Shown here: positions 47,470 to 59,039 of the stretch, one piece after another | How positions within the stretch are numbered: position 1 is the stretch's first letter | How the letters are laid out: every line of letters begins with the position of its first letter | Assembly (NCBI RefSeq): GCF_016097555.1 | Contig: NC_054704.1 | Span: forward strand, 49,323,622 to 49,387,621 | Source of the DNA: Gigantopelta aegis | Lineage: Eukaryota; Mollusca; Gastropoda; Neomphalida; Peltospiridae | Length of the DNA: 64,000 nt | Reading direction: 5' to 3' | Notes under the pieces: generated by a model | What the model saw: the letters and a program-made list of their open reading frames with translations, nothing else | The model's database searches: none | Told to the model about the DNA's origin: nothing | Position numbers and translations under genes: made by a program

Positions 47470-48640
47470 TTGTCAACATATGAACAAAACACATCTTTAT
47501 TTACACTCAGATCACACAACTAGTGATACATGAGCATATAGTTACAGTATGTGCAATATAATAATACAGCAGTTTTACATATATAATATAATAATACAAG
47601 ATTAACGTGGGGATATAAATGTTCTTATAATGTTATCTAAAAATGTACAAGTATTATTTAATAAAGTAATATTCGTGCTACAGAATAGATCATGATATTT
47701 AATAGCATTTGGTCTTATATAGTAATATTTTGGTATGTACTTGCATCTTTCGTTTCGGAAAAAAATAGCATTCAAATAGAAAGTGATATTCGTCACCAAC
47801 AACATCGTGACATAAACAATATTTCGGTTCACACCTGGGAATATTTTCCCATCTACCAACTTCTACCGGGATCCTGTGATTAGCAGTGCGATAATTAGTG
47901 AAAATAGACCTATGCTTTGTATTTAAAAATAATAAATATGGTTCCAAATTTATGATTTTTTCAAAGATCCTATAGTCAGTACCTTTGCTTGAATGATAAA
48001 TGTTGTCTCTCCATAACTGCAAGTACTGGTCTTTAAAGTCTCTCAAGAATAATATCGCTAACTTTTCCATAATTAACTAAATTTTGAGATAACCATACGT
48101 AAGCAAATCCAGTTTCATTAAAAATATTTTCCACCAAATTAAACCATTTATATACATGTGTTCCATAAACACAATCAGATAAAAGGGCATTGTATATTCT
48201 AAAGGATAGCTTATTTTTATTATCACTGTTTAACTTCCTACACCAATGGTTAATCATTCTACCTTTTACATAAACAAGTGGGAACCTTCCAAGCTCATCG
48301 TAAATCATATAAAGTGGTGTGCTATGTTTCACACCAAGAATACTTCGCAAAAATAGTATATGTACACTTTCAATAATAGAATAATTTTCAAAACCCCATG
48401 TCTCACAGTAATAAAGTAAAATAGGTAAAATAGTCTGGTCGAAAAGTTTAAGCTGACAGTCAATTGGTAAGTTGAGGTTACTTATTCGAGATTTAAGTAA
48501 AAAACAGCTTTAATGACTTGTTCTTTAATACATTTCTTTGTTAGTGAGTATGTACAGTTCTTTGAAAAACACAACCCTAGGTACTTATAACAATCAGTAA
48601 CTTCTAGTATGTTATCGAATAGTTTAAAAACTGGGTGTCT
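47470..48640 (-). pseudogene. 5'-truncated non-LTR retrotransposon (RT C-terminal region)
   Basis: Minus-strand pieces in order: YKYLGLCFSKNCTYSLTKK (48540-48590), PILLYYCETWGFENYSII and FLRSILGVKHSTPLYMIYDE (48290-48420), then GRMINHWCRKL, and YRTANHRIPVEVGRW with CLCHDVVGDEYHFLFEC (47740-47860). This order (YLG, then ILLY..E.WG, then C..C...E.EYHFL..C) is the post-RT end of invertebrate non-LTR elements. Several frameshifts are present. The 3' end reads GTGTAAATAAAGATGTG near 47490. Endonuclease and the RT catalytic core are missing. Confidence 0.78.
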
Positions 48641-49245
48641 ACGACTCAACCTACTTACTCAACAGTAAGTGATGCAGTCCAATACAGCAACATGCTCAAC
48701 AGGAATGACAAAAACAGTTTCCACAACTACGTAACTAACATGCTCAAGAAAAACACTTGCTATAGCAGAAATCAGCGTTATTTTAAAGAAACCGAAAACA
48801 CTAAAGAAAATAATAACTGAACAATTACAACATAACTACAGACAACATTATCTACAGAAACTGAAAAAAATCTGAAAAACTTGTATTTTGCAAGCATATT
48901 ACACAACCATATAGACTTGCAACATATCTAGAAAAACTTGTATTTTACAAGCATATTACACAACCATATAGACTTGCAACATATCTGGAAAAACTTAACA
49001 ACTGTAATCTAAGACGACATTCCACCAAAATAAGAATACTTTCTAATAAAGAACAATAACTTCATTAATCAGACAGCGCCTTCTCCAATGGATACAGTAT
49101 CATTAGTAGTTGGTCCAAAACAAACTGTTCATCCATCCCATTGCGAAAAGTTCACATAATTAGAATTGAATCATACTCGTAACATTGATTAATATATATG
49201 GTTTTCCCATTTAACTCCTGACGGGCGTATCATGTACCTTACAGG
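48641..49245. repeat. Spacer with tandem 58-bp duplication
   Basis: AAAAACTTGTATTTTGCAAG to GACTTGCAACATATCT is present twice in tandem (about 48874-48931 and 48932-48990). The rest is AT-rich; the 61-codon ORF at 48635 is not supported. Confidence 0.6.
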
Positions 49246-50346
49246 TATGAAAGGAATGCAAGTCTGTAGGAACCGAGGTCTCCCCGGACTCTATCTTCTA
49301 GGAATACATGTCCTAGGATTAACATAACCAGGACGTACATTCCTTGGGAATACTGGTCTGACTGCCAGGATTTCTAGTCCGAGTCGGACTTGCATTCCCG
49401 GATAACCCAAATACAAGTCCGATGGCTTACATCGAAAATATAATGCAATGAAAACAAAACTAAAAACAGTTAATTTTTTAATTATTATTAAATTTATTCA
49501 GTGAATTTGGCCATTTTAGCAGCTGGTGCTTCCTGCCATTCTTTAAAATTCACACCATTAATACCGCTTTTCAGCGCTAGTCCATCCATAGTCAACAGAT
49601 AGGTTCCACTTTTTGTTAACCCTCTAATTATGTATGGCCCTAGCCAAGGCCTCTCATCTTTGCCTCCTTTGCGATACTGTCGCCGCCGGGTTTTTAAAAA
49701 AACACTTTAGTACCGACAGACAAGTCCTGAAAAAATACAATAAATATTTTAGACATGTATGACAAGAGCTTTGTTGATACTGCAATTATAACCTGCTAAT
49801 GTAGACACATAAACATTATCCGTTAGATATGTGTATTTAAAAATATTTTAATTCGGTTTTTCCAATTAACATGTCCTATCAAAGAAATATGCAGTATTAT
49901 CTCTTCACTAGTTGTTTCAAGATTTAAGAACATAAATAATATTCGTTACGTTTTATCTTTTTAAAAAAACACTATAGTGTTAATTTATATTTTTCAATAC
50001 ACCCACGAACGATGACTCACAATTTATAGTTTATCTACCTATACTTAATCAAACAGTTACAAAAACCCTATGACCTGACCTCAAACAGTCATTTCTCAAT
50101 TTGTTATAAACGCTTTCAAACCTGTTGAGAAACACGTCTTTGGTCGTAATTTCTTTTCTGTCGATGTTGTGCTTCCTTGATATTTGTGACTGCCTTCTTT
50201 CCAACGACGTTAGCCATATTCAAAACTCTTACTGATTTCAGCCTGGAAAGTTTCGTTGGGGTCTGGTTGCTCCGTCACTTCGTTGTCGGAATCACAAACA
50301 TCATTTGGTAAAACTGGTTCCCTATAATATAAATATATGTTGAAGG

Positions 50347-50600
50347 GTTTATGTTTTATTTAACGACGCACTCAAAACATTTTATTTATGGTTATACTGG
50401 TGTCAGACATATGGTTAAGGACCACAAAGTTAATGACAGATGAAATCCGCTGCCGCCACTCCATGGGTTACTCCTACCGAAAAAGCAGAAAGGAATCTTA
50501 AATGCATTTCCCATATACAGGACAGTACATACCACGGCCTTTGGTATACCAGTCGTGGAGCACTGGTTGGAACTACAAAAACCCAATGGGTTGAGGAGGT
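50347..50600 (-). repeat. Diverged SINE type A in Ginger intron
   Basis: Inverted tail TTTAACGACGCACTCAAAAC and body; the body motif is degraded. It lies between two integrase-like exons. Confidence 0.75.
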
Positions 50601-51143
50601 TCAATTCCAAACAATAACTGCATTTACTTAAGAACCAATTTAGAGTTATCTCATTACCATTACCATTGGGTGTATCTTTGAAGAGCTCACCTTCCGTACC
50701 GTAAAAAGGGGGAAAACTTGGTGCTTGCATGCTTTGATGTGTTGTAGCCAAAGACAACTTGTGGGATCAGAGTATCCCATTCCGCATCCTCGTCCAACTT
50801 TAACAGCATGTTCTCCAACGTTTGATTGAACTTCTCTGAAATAAAAATAATAGGAGCCTTGCCTTAGGAAAAACATACATTAAGACGTCGTAGGTAGTAA
50901 TGCTGCATAGAAAATGTATAATATATATAAACTTTGATGTCTAGCAAGTAGCAACTTGTAAACATTTATTGAGGGGCTGTAACAGTTTATTATGTTAAAT
51001 TATATAGGTTCAGTTTCAATTGTAGCGTTGTATGCGTTGACACCAGATAGAGATCTACCTGTCAGTCCATTGCATTGCGGGTGGTAGGCTGTGGTTCGAC
51101 GATGAATAATGTTTAGCGCATCCGTAATGCCATCAACCACATC

Positions 51144-51289
51144 CAGGGGCGTAACGTGAGCTGGACCTGGGGGGGGGGGGTCGAATATGAACCAAGTGGA
51201 CCTTTTCTATTTTGTTTTTGCACCACCAGAAACTCCATATGTATAAACCTGTATGTTTTAGTTCTGAAAGCGGACCATTTGCTTCAGCG

Positions 51290-51331
<42 letters not shown>

Positions 51332-51386
51332 GGGTGGAGAGGGGGGGTCCGTCCGAACCCCCCCGAACCCCCAGCCTACGCCCCTG
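51144..51386. mobile_element. Poly(G) MITE inserted in an integrase exon
   Basis: CAGGGGCGTAAC / CTACGCCCCTG ends and a 40-base G run (51291-51330). A 5-bp duplication ACATC lies on both sides (51139-51143, 51387-51391). Removing the element and one ACATC restores the integrase reading frame. Confidence 0.85.
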
Positions 51387-52199
51387 ACATCATTGTTAAA
51401 TTTACGACCCTGGTCGCTAATGAGCTTGTGGAGGAAACCAAAACTACAAATGAAATCATGAACATGAATTACGTGCTATAAATATGACATGTACAAATCA
51501 TGACAATTTCCATATGTTCAGTGTGAAATTGTTAAAAAAATTATATGAAACTAAACTTAGACGTAAGTGCAAAAAACTATATAAATATATATGTGTGTGC
51601 ATGTGCGTGTGTGCGTGTTAAAGTGAGAAATACAAATGTTGTTTCAATGTTGTTAATTATAATTATTAACAATTGTACAAAATAATGTAAAAATTAGTTT
51701 ACCATTAGAATAGCTCCATTAAAAATTGGGCCACACCCGATGCATGTTTGGTTGGTAGAGCCTTTGCCTGTGCCCACTTGGTGTAGTAACAGGTGACTAT
51801 GCCATGGGTCATATAAGGACAACATTATTATTAATATTTTCAAGTGTCTTAACAATTGTTTATAGATTTTTTTAAATTTATAGATGTATAGCATTCACAC
51901 ATTTAGTATAAAATTCACACATTTAGTATAAAATTAATTTTATACATCGATAAATTCCAAACAAATTATGAACATTTGTTATACAACTTACTGATCCCCA
52001 GGCTTGTGGCTTTGTAACTGGAATAGGCTGTAACGGTGGGGCGACTTTGTTGGCCTTTCTATTAACCCTCTGGCATCTCTCGCAAGTCTGAAGATTTGGC
52101 CACCAATAGCGTTTCTGTATTTTGTCCAAGTCCTATCGCGGCCAAAGTGTCCACCTAAAAACAAAAATATTTTTTGTTTTGTTTTACTTATGATGTAAT

Positions 52200-52290
52200 G
52201 TATTGTAATGAATGGATGATTGAATGAATGTTTAACGAAACCCCACTAATGAAAAACAACCACATCGGCAAGTGGATTCCAAACAAAGCA
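52200..52290 (-). repeat. SINE type C tail with (GAAT)n
   Basis: GAATGAATGTTTAACGAAACCCCACT matches the tail at 44570 in the same orientation. Confidence 0.7.
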
Positions 52291-52395
52291 AGCATATGTA
52301 AATTATTATTTACATTCAAGTAAACGTACATTTGAACACTTTAAAACGGCATAAAGAGGTGTGGGGGGAAATATATATGACAGGTATATATATAA

Positions 52396-52478
52396 GTGTG
52401 TGTGTGTGTGTGTGTGTGGATGTGTGTGTGTATGTGTGTATGTGTGTGTGTGTGTGTGCGTGTGTTCGTGTGTGTGAA
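52396..52478 (+). repeat. (GT)n microsatellite
   Basis: About 80 bases of GT with occasional A or C interruptions, within a Ginger intron. Confidence 0.92.
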
Positions 52479-53090
52479 CTTGACATTAACTTGCTGCAAG
52501 TACATACCCAATGGGCTCGAATGCATGGCATTCAGAGCTTCATCAATAGCATCAGTTGTCATTTGAACTTTTCACCAGTTTTCCTGCGTATCGGACGTTG
52601 AGCCACTATTAGGAAGGATGTCTGTCGATGGTCGTTTTTTTTTTTACTGTTTTATCAACCTGAAAATAAGTACTAATATCTTTTAAAAACACCAAAATAT
52701 CTTAGGTGATGTATTTTAGATTATATCATAAATGACATATGTACTTTAAAGCATGTTAATGGCATTATTAAAGAAAGGGCACATATGGGTAGAGATGAAA
52801 GTCTAGAAGTTTCAGGAATGAAATACAAGCGAATAAGGAGTACTAGGAATACAGGTATCACGGACTAAGAGTACTAGGAATAAAAGTCCCACGGACTAAG
52901 AGTACTAGGAATAAAAGTCCATCGGACTTGATCTTCCAGGAACACATGTCCCGCAGGCTAGAATTCCGAGGAACGGAGGTCCGACGGACAAAATATTAAA
53001 AATTATACAATGTACACGAAGTATAAGATGGTGTAAAAACATAAACTTGTTAAAAACAATAACTTATATTAATTTACTTTGAAGTTGTCC

Positions 53091-53200
53091 TTTGCAGTGC
53101 GTCGAATGGCACGCTTCTTCGAATGACTTATTCTTTTTCATATTCTCCACTTTGTAAATCTCTGAAATCTTCGGCTTGTTGCGTTTTTACAGTCGTCCGA
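53091..53200 (-). pseudogene. Possible further 5' exon of the Ginger gene
   Basis: Minus-strand sequence reads EYEKE, stop, VIRRSVPF in one frame, reminiscent of the eKr.iRr.a..F motif before the zinc finger in Ginger/gypsy-like proteins. A GTAAAT donor-like site follows at about 53091. The join to 52659 does not keep a clean frame, so this is tentative. Confidence 0.25.
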
Positions 53201-53799
53201 CATATTGAATGCACGAACATGTTTGTACAAATTATCTGTTTTATATACGTTCGGCAGAAGCAAGATGCACGTACTTGTTTTATCTTCCAATGAAAATGTA
53301 ACGCGGTTACAAACATGCGCTCACGTGTTAAATGGACGAGCCTATTGCTTTAAAAAATTACTTGATTTTAAAGGAAAAAAATATGTGCGACATAGAGATT
53401 TGAACCAACAACAATCTGAATCTGAAACGTACAGTTATTCACAACACTACGAGAGAAGGCCGCTAGAAGCCAAATTTTAACGCATGCCTTTCAGACAACT
53501 CGTGCACACCGTGGAATATAACACACGGACGTCTATTAATATGTCGGACTAGTATTTCTGTCACTGCACTGCACTGTAGAAGGAATTTAAGTCCGGTAGG
53601 AATACAAGTCCTAAGCTTACTATATGTAAAAAATATTAAAATAAATCCGGAATGCAAGTCTGGGTAGGACTAATATTCCCAAGGAATGAAAGTCCGATAG
53701 GACCATTGTTCCTACGGACTTGCGTTCCTTTTACACCGGTACTCTTGTTAACATTTCGTCAGCAACACTGAACACCCCACCCAGGCCAAGTAAGATCCG

Positions 53800-53882
53800 G
53801 TCACTGATTGGTCGCAGCTGTCAATTCGATCACGTGATTTGTCGCCTAGCTAGCTGCTCTTCCGGTTTGCGTTCCTAAAATG
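53800..53882 (+). promoter_or_regulatory. Promoter-like cluster before a short first-exon candidate
   Basis: ATTGG (53807-53811), CACGTG (53831-53836) and CTTCCGG (53859-53865) precede ATG at 53880. That frame encodes MTQTGSSTIIVSQSETQHHD before a possible GTCAGT donor. The motif set resembles the candidate HMGCS promoter. No downstream exons are recognised in the window. Confidence 0.3.
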
Positions 53883-54254
53883 ACACAGACGGGTTCATCA
53901 ACAATAATTGTATCACAATCTGAAACACAACATCATGATCCTGTCAGTGTTTTCTTTTAATTTTTCATTTCAGTATCATTCATGTTGGTATCTTTGCTAT
54001 CTAGAAGTGGTTCTTCAAATTAATAATATTTTTTATTGAAGCACATTTCTAATGCTTACTTAAACATTTTCGTATAAAACCTGAAATATGAATAGTTCGT
54101 GTTTGGGCTACCTAAAGCAAATTTGGGCCACTGAAAATGAAATTTTAGTGGGCCAAATATTGTTTTTGAGGCCACCATATTTTCTGGCGAGTTTCTTGCC
54201 CTGCAACAGTGTATATGACATTCTGCATTGCAATTTAAACATTATTCAAATTAC
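53883..54254. other. Intergenic, no further exon seen
   Basis: AT-rich noncoding sequence after the candidate first exon; no acceptor plus coding match was found. Confidence 0.35.
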
Positions 54255-54557
54255 GAGAGGGGCGGGACATAGCCCAGTAGTAAAACACTCACCTGGGCTG
54301 AGTGCAGCCAGATTGAGCAGAAATGTCCTCTATACTGGTTTATTTCGCGAACTTGGGCTTGATCTGGGATTGACCTCCATTGGTGGGCTCATTGGGCCAT
54401 TTCTTGTTCCAGCTGGTGATCCACTGGTTTAACAAAGGCTGTGGTATGTACTGTCCTGTTTGGGATAATGCACATAAAAGATCCTTTGCTGCCAATCGAA
54501 AAAAAGTAGCCTATGGAGTGGTGGCAGCGGGTTTCCTCTCTAATTATCTCTGTGGTC
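54255..54557 (+). repeat. SINE type A, plus orientation
   Basis: Head AGGGGCGGGACATAGCCCAG through the body to CTCTGTGGTCCTTAA. Its tail is replaced by the TTAA element, which inserted at CCTTAA. Confidence 0.85.
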
Positions 54558-54562
54558 CTTAA

Positions 54563-55959
54563 AGGAGGGGACAATTACGGCATTTGGCCTGGTATGCATA
54601 TTCAACGATATATAATGCACATTATTGCTTAATATCAACAAGTATAATCGTATAGTTAATTAATAAAACGGTTAAATGTGACGGCTATTATATATATAAC
54701 GGGCGCAGCCATTTTGTACCATCCCAGTGGCGAGCTGGTGGTTACGTAATACCTAACGTGTCACGTCAGGAATTAGTCTTCGAAATGAAGAAACAAAACA
54801 TACCTGATTTTTGAAGATGCATCGCAATGTTCTGTAATAATATCCATCCTAGTAAGCCAGCACCAATTATATATTATTTTTCAATACAAAATAAACCACC
54901 ATTGTCAAAGCGTGGAAATAACTGTATTATGTTTCGTACATAAATTAGCCCACGTACTGAAACAATAATCGGAGTGTTTTCTTGGTTAATTGGTATTTTC
55001 TTTCCGTGGCCTGTACCTGTGGTTCCTGATTGGCAGGTGTATATTTAGACGGTCCCCAGACACTGTGTCTAGACACACTAAAAATACGTGCCTCCTTTAT
55101 GAAGATCACAGGGTATTGTGTGGTAACAGCACGGATACACCTCAAATCGCAATAGACATTACCAACCGCCCTGCTTTATTACTGTAAGTAATTATGTCTG
55201 CAACATGAATGTACTAGAAGACGAATATCACTTTGTTCTAGTTTGTCCGTTCTACTATACTATAAGAGATAAATATATTAAAACTTATTATTATAATAAA
55301 CCATCAACTCTGAAATTAACACAACTACTGTCCACCGATAACTCAAGAGAGTTAATTAAACTGTGTAAATACTTGATAACTGCTACCACACATAGAACAG
55401 ACAACCTTGATTTATGAGTATGTTTTTATTTATGTATTTATTTCATTACTGTATTTTACTATCGACTGTGATAACTTTTAATAGGTCTATCCTGTAGACC
55501 TCACCATTCCCCGCAATGTGTACAATGTATTATTTTATTGTAAATATGTTTGTATGCCTATAAAATGTATATTTTTTGGCAAATAATAAACTACTGTATG
55601 TAAAACCCTTGATTAAGTAGACTTTCCCATCTAAAATCACAAAACTGACCAATTACGTCGTCCCAAAGAAAAGAAAAGTATCACTTGGGTATCGTGAGTG
55701 GTCGTTTTTGCTCGAACGAGCCCTACCAATAGGCCTAATAGTATGCATTTTTTCTTTGGATTTAAAAATAAACAAATACTATAATTCCATTTCGTTCTAT
55801 TGATGTAACCTGAAATATATTTAGTTAAATAGTTTATTATACTATCAAGTCATTTATGTTGTTTTACAAGTCAGGTTGATGAAAGCGAAGCGCCTTGTCG
55901 TAAATTAGAGCGTTTGTTTACACTATGCATAGAGAAGATGGACGGAACTGACGTCACTT
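54563..55959. mobile_element. TTAA element, copy 2 (left part)
   Basis: Direct repeat of 40516-41690, starting AGGGGACAATTACGGC with TTAA at 54559-54562. It lacks the poly(G) MITE of copy 1 but carries a 405-bp non-LTR insert. It is interrupted at CGTCACTT by the composite element; a piece continues at 60422. Confidence 0.78.
55187..55591 (+). mobile_element. Short 3' end of a non-LTR retrotransposon
   Basis: It encodes the terminal fragment EDEYHFVLVCPFYYTIRDKY to DNLDL and stop (55205-55417), related to the 47470-48640 element. The 3' end is AATAATAAA. Flanked by TACTGTA on both sides (55180-55186, 55592-55598). Absent at the matching site in copy 1 (near 41146). Confidence 0.82.
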
Positions 55960-56351
55960 GGCCTCAGACCACAATTAATTTCACTATGTTTTCTCATGTA
56001 GCCCCAGTGGCTGTAGGACTTTTATTAATTTCACCAGGCCATTAGCATTTCACAGGAAACATTACCTGCCTGGGCCCAATGAACACTCAAAAGGACGACC
56101 TCTGTTGTCCAGCTCTTTTTTGCGTTATATCAATGTAAACAAACACACGTGGGCTAAGGAACCGAATCACACCCATTTCTGTGCATTTTACACAAATTTT
56201 GCATGACTTCAAGGTGCTCTGGGGGACAGTATGCAGTATCCAGTGTAAACCAAGTGCACATATTCACTAACTGTCAAACCCAGTGTAACAATCCAGTATA
56301 CAAAGCAGCTCCCCAGCCATTAATCACATAACATAACTCTAGTCTCATGCC
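55960..56351 (+). repeat. Left terminal direct repeat
   Basis: 392 bp, nearly identical to 59974-60421. It starts GGCCTCAGACCACAATTAAT and ends ACTCTAGTCTCATGCC. It lacks a 14-base and a about 42-base segment present in the right copy. Confidence 0.9.
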
Positions 56352-57043
56352 TATCAGACCAAAATTGTTTTCACCATGATGGCATTTAAATACATATGTC
56401 AAGTTGCATACAGGCAATAAAAAGAATATTTGATACCAAATATGGCTATTGGAGCCTGTGAAATGGCGGACTGCATGTGCCGCAAATTATTCCAAATAGT
56501 GGACTAGTAATTATGCAATAACTTTAAAAGTTACAGGCATTTTTCTGAACAACAAAAAGAAGCTTGCTCCTTATTGTGTTCTCTGCAATTGAAATATAGC
56601 AGTTGGCAGGAATATGATTTTTTCAACAACAAAAAAATTCAATTTAATTTAAATTGATACATTTTCAACAAACAAAAAAATCCCACAAAGTTTTTTTTTT
56701 TAAAAACAAATTTTTTTTTAAAACTGTAAAATTTTGGATACTGCACAGTCAACATATGCCAATTACAAATTAGGACTGCTCGAGTGTCATTCTGGTTAGG
56801 GTAATTAGCAAGGTGTCTGCACACCGTAACAGGCCACACCTGAATGCAGAGGAAATGGCACCCGCCTGCAAAGATGCAGTACAGAATATACAGTGAACCA
56901 AAAAAGCTGTCAACTGCCACTGCACTGAAATATTTTAATGTATCAGAACTGAAGGTGACATCACACATGACCTGATATATATAAGGGTGGACATGCATAC
57001 CACAATAAGTATTTCACTGTTTTATACACTACGAGTCACATCC
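56352..57043. other. 5' flank of the Mutator-like gene
   Basis: AT-rich noncoding sequence. A TATATATAAGG near 56976 may be the gene's TATA box. The 119-codon minus ORF crosses poly(A/T) and is not supported. Confidence 0.4.
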
Positions 57044-59039
57044 ATGGAAGGCAATACAAGACGAAAGACACAGTTCAAGAAGGGACATACACCTTGGAAT
57101 AAGGATAAAACTCTGCTGCATGAACATGCAAGTCCAGAATCTCACACTGAGAACTTGCGACCAGTAGTCCGGATGAATCTAGACGAGTTTGCCTTGGTTA
57201 CGAAGTCGAGTTCCACTTAGCCATCATCTCCACTCCAGATTGCGAAGGTGCGTCACAGCCAGTCCGCCTGCTACGTCCCATTAGGAGTACATGTACTGCG
57301 TCTGAAATGAAAGAAGAACAACAGTCTAAAGACAAAGAAGGCATGATAATAATGGACAATGATAGAATGGTAGATGCATGGAATGCAGCGTTCAGATACC
57401 ACTCAACAGCTTCCCCTAAGTGCGACGAGCCTGAAATGCAAATATTAAAAGAGGTTAAGTGGGGTCTTTGTTGGAAAGTCACACTACACTGTATGAAATG
57501 TGACTTCACTGCTCCTGAAAGCAAATTGTACAATGAGGTGAAGACAAATAAACCTGGCCCAAATGCAGCAAAAACTAATGTGGGTCTTGCTATTGGTCTC
57601 CAAGATACTCCCGTCGGCAATACGAGAGCAAGAGTGCTATTGGCAAGCATGGACATTCCACCACCGTGTCGGAGCAGCATGCAGAGAACATCATACAAGG
57701 TATCAACGGCTGTAACAGATCTAAATGAAAAAGATATGGCACAAAAAGTTGAGCTACTGAAAGACATTAACATGAAACGTGGAAATGAACGTCATGAAAT
57801 TAACATAGCCATGGATGGGAGATACAACTCCTCGACAATAACAAGTCGGAAGAAACCGGGCCAGAATGCATCACAAGCTATAGGACTTGCGTGTTAAACA
57901 ATGACTGAAAGAAAATTCATTGTAAGTGCCTGCTTCCAGAATAAACTTTATTGGACCGGAGCCTGGTTAAGAAACAAAGGTATTCATGTGACGTGTCCCG
58001 GTGGTCATCCTGACTGCACAACAAACTTGCCGCCATTTGCTCCGCTGTCAGAATACGAGATGGGAAAAGATATTGGAACAGACTTGGCTCTACAAGGTAT
58101 TCTCATAAAATACGTCACAACAGATGGAGATTCCAGATCATCTGCTGGAGTTGATAGTGCTTTGAAACTTCTAGATCCAATGTGGAAAGTACAGCGGCTA
58201 GCTGATCCAACCCACTTAGGTCAGAGTCAGTTTCGTAAGTGTTACAAAGCTAACTTCAGTCCCGACATGTTTACTGGGTCCACCCGTGAACAAAAGCGTG
58301 AAGCACAGAAGGTATTCTGCCAGGATATGAAAGCAAGGTGCAGTTTAATTCTTAAGGAACTGATGAAACTACACACTGGTGATATCAGTATACTGAAACG
58401 AAATTTACCAAAGGTCCTGCAATCGACACTTTCGTGCTACGGTGGTGACTGTTCAAAGTGTTCGCGGTACTCAGTCGTCTGCAGTGAAGGAATAACGAAC
58501 AACTGGTGGCACGGATCCATGTTCCTGGGTACACACAGAATCACAAAGCTGAATATGAATGACAAAATGTTAGTACTGGAACTTCTGAAGATTAAACTAA
58601 GTCTTTCAGCTGTAGAGCAAATGAAACTGTATACAGACACACAGAAATGTGAGGCTGCGAACCGTTCTCTCAGTGTTTCCTTACCTAAGAATGTGAACTA
58701 TTCACGAACGATGACTGGGAGAGCTGCATCCACCATCCACAGGCTGAACAACGCCCCGGGAACATCGACGATAGAAAAGTGCAAGTACTGTGGCATCGAA
58801 CTGTCAGCTCGGGTGAGGCGTTCATTGCATCAGATGGACAAAGAGTCGGACCATCAAAAAAGATATCAAAACAATCCAAGGTGGTTAAAAGGCACTTAGT
58901 TCAGCAAGGAAGTAAAATTAGAGATCACTTACAATATAGAAAATTGCACAGAGATCAACAAGCCGACTACAAGAAAAGATTATTAGATATTGACAGTCAA
59001 AGAGCAGATAACTCCTGTGACCAGCGTTATTCAAAGTAA
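57044..59039 (+). pseudogene. Mutator-like transposase, decayed
   Basis: The probable start MEGNTRRKTQFKKGHTPWNK (57044) leads to VRMNLDEFALV. A one-base shift near 57200-57215 moves the frame to PDCEGASQPVRLLRP, then a C..C motif (CWKVTLHCMKC), GLQDTPVGNTRARVLLASM, and AMDGRYNS with GQNASQAIGLAC. A TAA at 57895 interrupts. The frame resumes with YWTGAWLRNKG, CPGGHPDCTTN, VTTDGDSRS and RLADPTHLGQSQFRK. The C-terminal CKYCG region runs to a stop at 58899; an overlapping frame stays open to 59039, suggesting a second frameshift in the A-run near 58857. The protein style matches metazoan Mutator-like transposase proteins, recalled from memory. The 4-bp duplication is shorter than the usual 8-11 bp of Mutator. 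Confidence 0.78.

Larger units (their letters stand above)
49494..52659 (-). pseudogene. Ginger/GIN-like integrase transposase, intron-split and decayed
   Basis: Minus-strand exons that rejoin in frame: 52508-52659 (ending NAMHSSPLG), 51992-52154 (GHFGRDRT, then KIQKRYWWPN and CERCQRVN: the H2C2 zinc finger), about 51702-51796 (YYTKWAQAKALPTKHASGVA), 51059-51443 (LHKLISDQGRKF with the second catalytic Asp, AYHPQCNGLT), 50691-50835 (EKFNQTLENML with catalytic Glu, FGYNTSKHASTKFSPF), 50122-50321 (REPVLPND, then EAQHRQKRNYD), 49494-49726 (RKGGKDERPWLGPYIIRGL, a GPY/F domain; stop TAA 49494-49496). The codons split at 52508/52154 (Gly), 51059/50835 (Glu) and 50691/50321 (Arg) are restored by splicing. 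The exon with the first Asp is not found. Damage: a stop near 52590, frameshifts near 52115, 50210 and 49695, a TAA near 51710, and a MITE inside one exon. Confidence 0.75.
49246..53735 (-). mobile_element. Ginger-type DNA transposon relic, 4.5 kb
   Basis: The left end TATGAAAGGAATGCAAGTC matches the complement of the right end TGTAAAAGGAACGCAAGTC at about 24 of 29 positions. Flanks are CAGG (49242-49245) and CCGG (53736-53739), a degraded 4-bp duplication. Motifs like GGAATRCAAGTCC recur in both orientations near both ends (49250-49440, 52830-52990, 53580-53735). Inside is a minus-strand integrase-like gene with introns. TGT-starting termini, 4-bp duplication and a gypsy-integrase-like transposase define Ginger elements. 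Confidence 0.72.

Noticed and set aside
51156..51481. ORFs with Gly runs
   Set aside because: Produced by the 40-base poly(G) of a MITE; the real coding strand is the minus-strand integrase exon.
52316..52601. ORFs over the GT tract
   Set aside because: His-Thr and Val-Cys repeats from the microsatellite. Only the 52508-52659 minus-strand part is kept, as an integrase exon.
49494..52659. LTR gypsy retrotransposon as source of the integrase
   Set aside because: No LTRs, protease or reverse transcriptase nearby. Intron borders and TGT-type TIRs favour a Ginger element.
53205..53480. 91-codon plus-strand ORF
   Set aside because: Lies in the Ginger subterminal region, with no domain recognised and no support from context.
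57198..57773. 191-codon minus-strand ORF
   Set aside because: Shadow of the Mutator-like transposase frame on plus, which has the recognisable motifs.
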